Source of the DNA: Halisarca cf. caerulea
Taxonomy: Eukaryota > Porifera > Demospongiae > Chondrillida > Halisarcidae
Direction: 5' to 3'
Length of the DNA: 10,000 nucleotides
Assembly: GCA_963170055.1 (NCBI GenBank)
Contig: CAUJGJ010000091.1
Location: 40,001 to 50,000 of the forward strand
Position 1 is the first letter of the stretch, and each line of letters starts with the position of its first letter. The position numbers and the translations under genes were made by a program. The notes beneath the pieces were generated by a model. It did not search any database, was not told where the DNA came from, and saw only the letters and a program-made list of their open reading frames with translations. Below are positions 1 through 7,738 of the stretch, in pieces.

Positions 1-153
1 GCTTGATTGTAGCACCATGCCCGGAACGATTTTCACAAACTGAAACATCTTAAGATTCCATCGAAGTTAGATTTTGTGAGATTCGAAGGCATCTGAGGTC
101 TAACCAAGCGACTTTATCTTCGCCCTCAACAAAACTGCCATTTTCGTGACGTT

Positions 154-231
154 TCACTGAAACGTAAGCATAGCGTCACAAAAGTCGCCTTCTTCCCCCA
201 TTCTTTTGATATGAGAACTTTCGTACGTCAC
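154..231 (-). CDS. Candidate terminal coding exon of the unknown gene
   Basis: After the acceptor AAGCGTCTTTCAG| (edge at 231) the minus strand is open in phase 0 for 25 codons, VTYESSHIKRMGEEGDFCD then AMLTFQ, and ends at TGA (154-156). No good donor lies inside, so this is called the last coding exon. With the other three exons the protein would be about 125-131 residues. No canonical AATAAA is seen on the minus strand between 1 and 153; a GATAAA variant lies near 110. The stop codon sits inside a perfect 17-bp palindrome (149-165). The function is unknown. Confidence 0.35.
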   Translation of the reverse strand: MTYESSHIKRMGEEGDFCDAMLTFQ

Positions 232-378
232 CTGAAAGACGCTTAATATAATAATGACGCACTAAAAACAGCCGCTAATTGATGACGTCCATAACAAGCA
301 CCGCCCACAATTGGAACAAGCAACAGATGGTTATTATAAACACCCTGTATGGATGTAGACTTTTACATATCAACTCAC

Positions 379-438
379 CATTTCTGTCATTTCAACCACA
401 TCAGGCATGCATTTGTACCCTGAATCCACCGTAAAGAC
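379..438 (-). CDS. Candidate third coding exon of the unknown gene
   Basis: This 60-nt minus-strand exon has the best splice signals of the group: a pyrimidine-rich acceptor (TACCTTCATTTTAG|) next to 438 and a near-consensus donor ATG|GTGAGT next to 379. Only one of the three frames is open, giving VFTVDSGYKCMPDVVEMTEM. That frame is phase 0 at both ends, like its neighbours. The other two frames hit stops, a mild sign of coding constraint. The function is unknown; I could not place the residues in a family. Confidence 0.42.
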
Positions 439-511
439 CTAAAATGAAGGTAGAAAGCATATAATTTAAATGGAGATGAAATTGCAGAGTGACAGTACAC
501 ACCCTCAATAC

Positions 512-580
512 CTGATCCGAGTAAACTGCCCAACAAGAAGATGCATTTGCAGTATCAACCTCCAATGTAATTAGTTTTGT
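512..580 (-). CDS. Candidate second coding exon of the unknown gene
   Basis: On the minus strand a T-rich tract ends in TTTGAG| at 581-583 and a donor GATCAG|GTATTG follows at 511-506. The enclosed 69 nt are open in phase 0 and encode TKLITLEVDTANASSC followed by WAVYSDQ. A second possible acceptor, TTGGAG|, would shorten the exon to 512-559 and start it at VDTANASS. Both choices keep the frame. I have no family match. It rests on splice signals and frame only. If it is not joined to the exon at 1541-1729, it could belong to a separate short gene. Confidence 0.38.
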
Positions 581-1317
581 CTCAAATTAAATTAAATTAA
601 TTATTGTATAAACCCGTTTAATTGAATTATGCGTGTACTTTCATAATGGTCACGACCCGTAGCATTGCTTGGTGGCCAATCAGGAGGTCTATGTATAACC
701 AGTGCTTTCATTTAACAAGGGAGCAAGTCTTGGGGTCATATATGACATGATGTACATGATTATGGGATATGACGTGGCATAAAGGAAATCCAGGCAGTTA
801 CCCATGTACACACACACACGAAGGTCATCAGGATATTTTAATTATTATTGTATTTTTAAATTTTCATGACATACGTATGGTCAGTTAGATGTCTCGCATG
901 AATTATATCCAATCCAGGCTAAAGTACACCAAGAATGCCTACAATATTGACAGTTACTGCACACTGCAACAAAATGGAATTATCAGAAGCTAATTCTGAT
1001 GATTCAGAATAGTAGTGTAGATAACATACACAATGGTTTACCTAATACTCCCACAGGTGTGCTATACACTGTCAGTAGGATTGGAAGTACGTATATAGGT
1101 TATGCTTTTCACAATGATTATGCTATTATGCTATAATTTTAAGAAAACAAAACATAATAATCGCAGTTACTGTACATTTACTGTCTTGTTTGATACCTTC
1201 ATGCCAAGAAAATTGCAACATGAAGAATTGCAGTGTTGAAGTTTGTGATGGTCAAAATCACATAATACACTTCAAATTTAGCACCACTGACATGAATTAA
1301 TAACAGAATTAAGGGTA
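581..1317. other. Probable intron sequence, no gene seen
   Basis: AT-rich sequence between candidate exons 1 and 2 of the unknown minus-strand gene. It contains an AATTA-type simple repeat (about 581-602), a short CA run near 811-819, and AT-rich filler. A good-looking minus-strand acceptor (TTTTGTTGCAG|, near 966) leads only into short open stretches and was not accepted as an exon. Confidence 0.4.
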
Positions 1318-1503
1318 CAGTCACGCCTGGGGTATCCAGACTTGAGTTATCGAGGAACCTGATTTATCTGACCATCAATTCAACAACACTAAATATCTCT
1401 ATGTGCACAAATCTACCTCAATTATTCTGACCAGCAACCTGTGTTATCTGACAAGTATTTTGGCTACAAACTGTACGTGTGTCGGATAACCCAGGCATGA
1501 CTG
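1318..1503. mobile_element. Pogo/Tigger-like MITE, 186 bp
   Basis: The two ends are inverted repeats. The left end reads CAGTCACGCCTGGGGTATCC and the right end, on the other strand, CAGTCATGCCTGGGTTATCC, with two substitutions in 20. Both ends are flanked by TA (1316-1317 and 1504-1505), the target duplication of Tc1/mariner-superfamily elements. The CAGT terminus and the ATCC/ATCTGA motifs are typical of the pogo/Tigger branch. There is no transposase ORF, so it is non-autonomous. Three direct subrepeats of the form ACCT..TTATCTGACCA lie inside at 1357-1374, 1415-1433 and 1437-1454. They resemble the terminal motif and may be transposase-binding sites (inference). The element sits in the proposed first intron of the unknown gene. 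Confidence 0.85.
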
Positions 1504-1540
1504 TAGTTGCTTTCTCGACCTACCCCCATGCACCGCTCAC

Positions 1541-1729
1541 CTTATCCAAGTATTCATCCAAATCCTCCAGGCTTTCTGTACTCCTGCTGCTAGTACTGCT
1601 ACCACTGGTGCTCGAGTGGGCAATCCTTCGTCCAGTCTCAAGACAATGCTTTCCCAAAAGATAGGCATTGAGTTGATTTTGCTGCATACGAGGACGTCCG
1701 GCAACAATCATAGCATTACGCATGTACAT
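1541..1729 (-). CDS. Candidate first coding exon, unknown protein
   Basis: I do not recognise this protein. The minus strand is open for 63 codons from an ATG at 1729 (others at 1723 and 1711) to a strong splice donor, AAG|GTGAGC, with the exon edge at 1541. The predicted residues are low-complexity but look coding: a basic/Gln start (RPRMQQNQLNAYLLGKH), then a Ser/Thr-rich stretch (about residues 39-51), then an acidic end, ESLEDLDEYLDK. I prefer the ATG at 1711 or 1729; nothing in the sequence decides between them. Upstream (1730-1870) is AT-rich with TATATA runs, compatible with a promoter but not proof of one. The donor is phase 0, matching the candidate exons at 512-580, 379-438 and 154-231. 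Read past the donor, the frame stops after six more codons, which supports a splice there. It could still be a chance ORF. Confidence 0.45.
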
Positions 1730-2357
1730 AAATATATGGTATATATAAAATTATATGATTACAAGCATGGATGCTATAATTTATTCTACGTAATACTATA
1801 TAAGTTTCACGCTGAATTCGTAAGTATAATTATATATACGTACTTTAATTATATATAGAATCCATGTATTCTCGTTTAATTTACAACTATATATAAGAAC
1901 ACAAGTATATATTACCCCCACGTGCACGGGAATTTGCGTCTACGTATTACATACGGACATAGACTTAGACTAGCATGCGCGCAGCACAGGCCGATATATC
2001 GAATCGATCAGTCGTGAAGAACCTCAAGGATTTTGAGCCTCTTTTAATCCACTCAATCGATATAATATATCGATCGATCGATCTTGCAATAATATAACGC
2101 CTGCATTCATCAAGTGTACGTTGGTCCATGCATTAACGCTGCCCACATGCGTACGCGCAGATTGCGAAGCGCCAAAACGTTTCCTCTCTCCTGAATTGGT
2201 TTCTCCTTGTGACGCTTACCTCCATATCACCGTCTTCGTACTTCGTATATACAATTAGAAAATAAACTGTTCGCTTGCAGTCGCAGACGACTTTTATAAG
2301 AATTATCAGGTGAAATAAAAATCTATTATCTACAGCAAATCAAAAACAGCTGCAACG
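1730..2357. other. Intergenic / untranslated region
   Basis: This lies between the ZNF593-like stop codon (2358-2360) and candidate exon 1 of the unknown gene, both on the minus strand. It should hold the 3' UTR of the first and the promoter and 5' UTR of the second. A minus-strand ATTAAA at 2043-2048 is a possible poly(A) signal for the ZNF593-like gene. The region is AT-rich at 1735-1915. It has several ATCGAT palindromes between about 1993 and 2083, including a short (ATCG)n run at 2068-2082. No ORF of note. Confidence 0.4.
2068..2082. repeat. (ATCG)n simple repeat
   Basis: ATCGATCGATCGATC, a self-complementary tetranucleotide run, preceded at 2055-2070 by ATCGATATAATATATCGA, which is itself nearly palindromic. 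Related GATATATCGAATCGATC lies at about 1993. Together they could form local hairpins. Confidence 0.6.
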
Positions 2358-2514
2358 CTAGAGAATGACGTCATCCTCCAAGTCCCGCCGCGACGATAGG
2401 TCGTCGATTAGGCTCTTACTTTCCGGCGGCGGGGGCTGCAAGACGTAATTTCCCATTCCAGCGGCCTTTTCGGCTTCTTCCTGTGTGTAAATAGGTTCCT
2501 TTAGAGCCTTTAGT
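2358..2514 (-). CDS. ZNF593: ZNF593/Bud20-like zinc finger protein, last coding exon
   Basis: A pyrimidine-rich acceptor (TTCTTTTTTTTCTTTCAG|, edge at 2514) opens a 157-nt minus-strand exon ending in TAG at 2358-2360. It encodes 51 residues starting LKALKEPIYTQEEAEKAAGM and then GNYVLQPPPPE. The signature Y-(S/T)-QEEAE-(R/K)-AAGMG-(S/N)-YV matches the region just after the C2H2 zinc finger in human ZNF593 and related Bud20-family proteins (recognised from memory of the family, not by a search). These proteins act in maturation and nuclear export of pre-60S ribosomal subunits. The first exon base completes a codon begun in the previous exon, which would fit the Arg that precedes the conserved Leu-Lys. 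The tail after the signature (acidic, ending LEDDVIL) is not conserved with the human protein. The zinc-finger exon was not found between 2515 and the window end, so only a partial gene is visible. Confidence 0.85.
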
Positions 2515-2742
2515 CTGAAAGAAAAAAAAGAAAATAAGGAAGGATAATAAAGAAACGAAGAATGACGAAATATATGAGTAAGGAATCTAACTGTAAAATT
2601 TCAACTGGTAAACAAGAGTAAAACATTTTTACAAGCCGAGTAACATAGTCATGCTGAACAGCCTCACTACCAAAGGAATGGAACACATCAGTTAACAAGT
2701 ACATAATTAGAGTACAAGTCTTGAAAGCCCGTCCAGTTGATA
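2515..2742 (-). other. Intron of the ZNF593-like gene
   Basis: Sequence upstream of the acceptor at 2515-2516. The strand carrying the gene is T-rich near the exon (2520-2545), as expected for a polypyrimidine tract. No further coding signal. If the gene is intact, this intron continues through the MITE and the repeat arrays. Confidence 0.55.
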
Positions 2743-2899
2743 CACGTTGGAGCTTCTCTATAATGAACACTTTGAGACCCGCGAGTGTCAACTTCATAGA
2801 GGCTATTCCCAGCCATAACATTCTGCCAGTAAACACAGAAACGGTCTGTTATAGAGAGGTGACCACTATTCGGCGAGTTTGCTCTGAGAGTCTTCATTG
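2743..2899. mobile_element. Degenerate pogo-like MITE, family of 6853-7028
   Basis: The left end, CACGTTGGAGCTTCTCTATA, and the right end read on the other strand, CAATGAAGACTCTCAGAGCA, are eroded forms of a CAGTGGAACCTCTC-type terminal inverted repeat. TA flanks both ends (2741-2742, 2900-2901). Landmarks shared in order with the better copy at 6853-7028 are AACACTTTGAGACCC (near 2767), GGTCTGTTATAGAGAGG (near 2844) and GAGTTTGCTCTGAGAG (near 2875). There is no transposase ORF. The length of 157 bp and the superfamily are inferred from these ends. Confidence 0.7.
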
Positions 2900-3102
2900 T
2901 AACTCAGGACGACCTGCTTCTATTTTTACTATGATGACTCTATGATGTAGTCATACACACTGACATGCACGCATCCACACACAGCCACCCACATACCCAT
3001 TCACAGCTGCCTACACACCCACACACCCATCCACACCCATCCACACCCATCCACAAACACTCACATACCCAAACAAATGTAAATACCATTGTGAATGTAG
3101 AC

Positions 3103-3150
3103 ATGTGTGCATACACTAGCACATGCATGTGTGCATACACTAGCACATAT
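3103..3150. repeat. 24-bp tandem duplication
   Basis: Two nearly identical 24-bp units start at 3103 and 3127 with ATGTGTGCATACACTAGCAC. They abut the pure CA run. Confidence 0.85.
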
Positions 3151-3154
3151 GTAT

Positions 3155-3155
<1 letters not shown>

Positions 3156-3247
<92 letters not shown>
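3156..3247. repeat. (CA)n microsatellite
   Basis: Uninterrupted CA dinucleotides, 46 copies. Confidence 0.97.
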
Positions 3248-3251
<4 letters not shown>

Positions 3252-3476
3252 ATGACAAATGCATGCACCCATGCACACACCCACACACACCCACACCCAC
3301 ACACCCACACCCACACTACACCCACCCACACCCACCCACAAACACAAACATCCACACACCCATTCACATATATCCACACATCCACCCCCACCCCCACTCT
3401 CCTCCCCACACACAAACACTCTTCAGTTCACACATCCCAACACCCACTCATTGGCATTCAACAAGGAAGCAAACAA

Positions 3477-3520
3477 GAGACCAATCCTAACTCCCTTTGA
3501 GACCAATCCTAACTCCCTTT
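3477..3520. repeat. 22-bp perfect tandem duplication
   Basis: GAGACCAATCCTAACTCCCT plus TT occurs twice without a mismatch, at 3477-3498 and 3499-3520. It is a recent local duplication outside any detected gene. Confidence 0.92.
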
Positions 3521-3717
3521 GACGTTTGAAATGGCATCTCCAGATCTCTCTATCTCATGGTAACACTAGTATGCTAACCAACATATGGCTGCTATTAGGT
3601 ACATACAGCTAACTGAGGGTTTTTGGAGATCTCTGCATATTAGTAGGGTAGATAAGTTATAGATGTATATATGTACTAGTCAGGGTCTTAGCTAAAGCAG
3701 GGTAGAAGGGCGGAACC

Positions 3718-3823
3718 ATCCTGCTTCCATTCTCCCCACCCTGCTTCCATCCTTCCCACCCTGCTTTCATTCTCCCCACCCTGCTTTCATTCTCCCCACC
3801 CTGCTTTCATCCTCCCCACCCTG
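3718..3823. repeat. 20-bp minisatellite, about 5 copies
   Basis: Exact 20-bp period: CTGCTT starts at 3721, 3741, 3761, 3781 and 3801, with a broken start at 3821. The consensus is ACCCTGCTTTCATTCTCCCC. The first two units have CTTCC where later ones have CTTTC. Confidence 0.95.
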
Positions 3824-4488
3824 TAAGGAATCAACTGCCCAGTTTATATCAACTCCCAATGAACAAAGTTCAGAACCTCGCTTAGTCGCGCAGCCATCCC
3901 CACTTTATTCTTGTCCCAGCCCCACTTCCGGCCACTTTTTTCAACAAAGAAAGTACCCCCCCCAATAAAGATGTCGGACACGATGGCTGCCCAATTCTAT
4001 CACCTGAAAAACAGAATGATGAATCCTACTGTTAATCGAACAACATAAAAAAATTTTGTCCTGAGAAAATGAGGTATTGTTGTGTTGAAGTGTTTGAAGC
4101 TGTTAACAGTATTTGACCTGGCATGATTAGACTGTCAGAGACTGAAAACTTGGTGACTTCGGATGCCCACAGTAGTCAGTTTGCTCATTCCACCAAAGAT
4201 GGATAAGATGAAGGGGTGAGGGAACTCATCTCCACTTCTCTGATTCTTTCTTCATAAGGCCTCCATTTCGTTCGCTCTTGAGATTGGTAGACTGCTTCCA
4301 GGGATGAGTTGTGATAGCTCCAGGTGTTCGGATTACAAATCCTTACGTCAAAGAATGCCCAATGACTACCACTACCTCAGAATCCTTGTGCACAGATGTC
4401 AGACCAAGCATTGTCACCTGTAATGGCACTTGCCTTATTGCGACCTTCTGCACATCAACTGACAACAGTTACTCCTGATTGCTATGAC
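3824..4488. other. Non-repetitive sequence, no gene established
   Basis: The middle of the interrupting segment. The plus strand has CACTTCCGG at 3923-3931 (an ETS-type core) followed by an ATG at 3971 that opens only 25 codons (MSDTMAAQFYHLKN...) before TAA. The minus strand has an ATG in an inverted copy of the same GATGGCTGC motif. No good donor precedes the plus-strand stop. I see no recognisable exon in the remainder. Confidence 0.3.
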
Positions 4489-4552
4489 AAACTGGGTGCT
4501 TAGTCAGTACTGTTTAGACTAAACTGGGTGCTTAGTGAATGCTGTCCAGACT
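4489..4552. repeat. 32-bp tandem duplication
   Basis: Units 4489-4520 and 4521-4552 both begin AAACTGGGTGCTTAGT and end AGACT, with a few substitutions between them. Confidence 0.85.
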
Positions 4553-4674
4553 GCAGGACAAGTATCCCAAATACTATCCAGCAGGCTTCTTTGATGTATG
4601 ACGTTACCAGGAGATAAGTACAGACGTACATCGTATAATATATGTACATATTATGTATAAACAACAATTACATT

Positions 4675-4806
4675 AGTGTGTGTTTGTGTTTATGTGTGTG
4701 TGTTTGTGTGTACATGTATGTGTGTGTGTGTGTGCGTGTGTGTGTGTGTGTGTGTGTGCGTGTGTGTGTGTGTGTACATGTGTGTGTGTGAGTGTGTGTG
4801 TGTGTG
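4675..4806. repeat. (TG)n tract of tandem copy 1
   Basis: Imperfect TG repeat interrupted by TTTG, TACATG, CG and AG steps. It is the shortest and most degenerate of the three tracts at this position of the unit, so it may have stopped expanding earliest. Confidence 0.95.
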
Positions 4807-5087
4807 GTGAAAGTTATGTTTATGTCTAATAACGCAATAGTAAACTCTCTCCTGTAGTAACAGGGGCATATACCATGACCCCGTGACCACGGAAATCCCC
4901 AACAAAACTCCAATTTTAAATTAAATAGCATAATCCGAATATTAGAAACGCACACACCATACAGCACATAGTCTTGGAAAACAAGAGTACATCACATGAC
5001 ATCTGATGGAGCCAACAGTATTTCACATGATATTCTACATTATTTGGGGAGTGATCTTCAGTCAGAGTAGAGGGGTAAAGGCACTAA

Positions 5088-6412
<1,325 letters not shown>

Positions 6413-6636
6413 GCAAACACACCTGAAGAGGCAAAACAGTTGTAATGGGGACACAGCTCTGTAGACAAAACAGGACTTGTTAGGTCCTCATGTGGCAAAA
6501 CATGTATCTGTGTGTGTGTGTGTGCACTTTCAATGAGGAAACATGATGTTGTGGGGCGTACTTTGAATCAAGGAAGCACTTTCATAGTCCTTCTAAGCAG
6601 CCTGTTAATAAAAGATGCACGTAATATGTATGCACA
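6413..6636. other. Spacer, no gene seen
   Basis: Unremarkable sequence between the large tandem array and the composite satellite. It includes a short (TG)n at 6509-6524. AACACATGTGGC-like direct echoes (GGCAAAACA near 6431 and 6494) are too short to call a repeat family. Confidence 0.4.
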
Positions 6637-6894
6637 CAGTGGTACGTATGTACCTCTCTACAGTGGACACTTTGTATACAGTGGTACGTAAGCACCTCTC
6701 TACAGTGGACACTTTGTATACAGTGGTATGTATGTACCTCTCTACAGTGGTACATATGTACCTCTCTACAGTGGACACTTTGTATACAGTGGTATGTATG
6801 TACCTCTCTACAGTGGTACATATGTACCTCTTTACAGTGGACACTTTGTATACAGTGGTACATACGTACCTCTCTACCGTGGACACTTTGGGAC
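6637..6894. repeat. Composite satellite of 24-bp (A) and 18-bp (B) units
   Basis: Every unit begins CAGTGG. A is CAGTGGTACGTATGTACCTC plus TCTA (24 bp); B is CAGTGGACACTTTGTATA (18 bp). The order is A 6637, B 6661, A 6679, B 6703, A 6721, A 6745, B 6769, A 6787, A 6811, B 6835, A 6853, and a decayed B at 6877, giving ABABAABAABAB. The final A plus B runs without a break into the MITE ending at 7028. The first 12 bases of B and the ends of A match the terminus of that MITE family. Long open frames across this block are repeat artefacts (periods of 42 and 66 bp are multiples of three). Confidence 0.93.
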
Positions 6895-7028
6895 CCGAGA
6901 AAAGGCTTGCTATACAGAGGTTTCCACTATGCAGAGGTTATTTTACATGTTCAACACTCCATCTGAACCCACAGTCTGTCGTAGAGAGGCTCCAATATTT
7001 GGGTAGTTTGCTATGAGAGGTTCCACTG
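6853..7028. mobile_element. Pogo-like MITE, CAGTGG-terminus family
   Basis: The left end begins CAGTGGTACATACGTACCTC and continues to GTGGACACTTTGGGACCCGA. The right end, read on the other strand, begins CAGTGGAACCTCTCATAGCA. The shared CAGTGG...ACCTCTC is a terminal inverted repeat, with the left copy carrying a TACATACG insertion. Internal landmarks TTTGGGACCCG, CAGTCTGTCGTAGAGAGG and TAGTTTGCTATGAGAGG match the copy at 2743-2899. There is no ORF; it is non-autonomous. The left flank ends in TATA, but the right flank is GA, so the TA duplication is not intact. Confidence 0.75.
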
Positions 7029-7062
7029 GATGTATGTGAATGTACGTACGTATACACCTAGT

Positions 7063-7494
7063 CTGATACCCAGACCCTCCTGCTGGCTGATACCCTGACC
7101 CTCCTGCTGGCTGATACCCAGACCCTCCTGCTGGCTGATACCCAGACCCTCCTGCTGGCTGATACCCTGACCCTCCTGCTGGCTGATACCCAGACCCTAC
7201 TGCTGGCTGATATCCAGACCCTCCTGCTGGCTGATACCCAGACCCTCCTGCTGGCTGATACCCAGACCCTCCTGCTGGCTGATACCCAGACCCTCCTGCT
7301 GGCTGATACCCAGACCCTCCTGCTGGCTGATACCCAGACCCTCCTGCTGGCTGATACCCAGACCCTCCTGCTGGCTGATACCCAGACCCTCCTGCTGGCT
7401 GATACCCAGACCCTCCTGCTGGCTGATACCCAGACCCTCCTGCTGGCTGATACCCAGACCCTCCTGCTGGCTGATACCCAGACCCTCCTGCTGG
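7063..7494. repeat. 24-bp minisatellite, 18 exact-length copies
   Basis: Eighteen units of CTGATACCCAGACCCTCCTG plus CTGG with no length change. Variants are confined to the first seven units (CCCTGA in units 2 and 5, CCCTACTG in 6, ATATCC in 7); units 8-18 are identical. Because 24 is a multiple of three, a minus-strand frame (part of an open stretch 6943-7779) reads an eight-residue repeat, QPAGGSGY. The flanks of that frame translate simple repeats and the MITE, and no splice or family evidence supports a gene, so I treat it as non-coding. Confidence 0.96.
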
Positions 7495-7738
7495 CTGCCG
7501 AGTGACGGTCGAGACTAGTATATATTTACCTACGCATGTACTTACATACATACAGTACGTATATACGTATGTAAATACAGAGGAACTTCTATGGTCAATA
7601 ACCCAACATTCTCTCTTTATGTTGACCCATTTTTCCAATGGACAGTAGCAATCACGTACGTACGTACGTACATACGTATGCATGGAATAATTACCACATG
7701 GCTTCTTAGGGAGGAACATGTTTACTGACCGAAGGCCC
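7495..7738. other. Spacer with TACGTA-rich stretches
   Basis: Short self-complementary runs (ACGTACGTACGTACGTAC near 7656, TACGTATATACGTATG near 7556). TACAGAGGAACTTCTATGG near 7575 faintly resembles a pogo-like end, but no partner end was found. No gene seen. Confidence 0.4.

Larger units (their letters stand above)
2945..3420. repeat. CA-rich simple and cryptic repeat block
   Basis: A purine-pyrimidine block dominated by CACACCCA and CCACACCCATC-like motifs on the plus strand. It is centred on a pure (CA)n run at 3156-3247 (46 dinucleotides). Long open frames on both strands here encode only Thr-His or Cys-Val alternation and are artefacts of the dinucleotide repeat, not genes. Confidence 0.95.
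3677..4606. other. Segment interrupting tandem copy 1
   Basis: This segment is absent from the equivalent place in copies 2 and 3. It carries a 20-bp minisatellite (3718-3823), a promoter-like GC-richer stretch (3875-3995) and a 32-bp duplication (4489-4552). No terminal inverted repeats or transposase are seen. GATAAGT appears on both sides (near 3650 and 4609), so either a target duplication or an ectopic recombination scar is possible. The exact edges are uncertain by some tens of bases because the flank is TACGTA-rich. Confidence 0.6.
3609..5087. repeat. Large tandem unit, copy 1, interrupted
   Basis: The head of the unit (CTAACTGAGGGTTTTTGGAG, then GGGTAGATAAGTTA) lies at 3609-3676. The rest resumes at about 4607 with GATAAGTACAGACGTACAT. 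It then runs through TATGTATAAACAACA, a TG tract (about 4675-4806), GTCTAATAACGCAATAG, CTCTCCTGTAGTAACAGGGG and ATCACATGACATCTGATGG, to GTCAGAGTAGAGGGG near 5060. The same landmarks in the same order occur in copies 2 and 3. About 930 bp absent from the other copies separates the two parts. No coding potential. Confidence 0.85.

Noticed and set aside
905..966. Cys-rich candidate exon after the acceptor TTTTGTTGCAG (CSNCQYCRHSWC)
   Set aside because: Good acceptor, but the frame that continues the neighbouring phase-0 exons stops quickly and no convincing donor follows; the Cys pattern matches no domain I know.
2510..2836. 108-codon minus-strand frame upstream of the ZNF593-like exon
   Set aside because: It overlaps the degenerate MITE and the polypyrimidine tract of the intron in a frame unlike any zinc-finger protein.
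2940..3500. Long open frames of His-Thr or Cys-Val repeats on both strands (also at 4668-4967, 5112-5648, 5838-6217, 9048-9352)
   Set aside because: They follow from CA/TG dinucleotide repeats, which contain no stop codon in any frame; no family or splice evidence.
6582..7016. Open frames across the composite satellite (93, 93, 133 and 92 codons)
   Set aside because: Array periods are multiples of three and the residues are plain translations of the repeat; no other evidence of coding.
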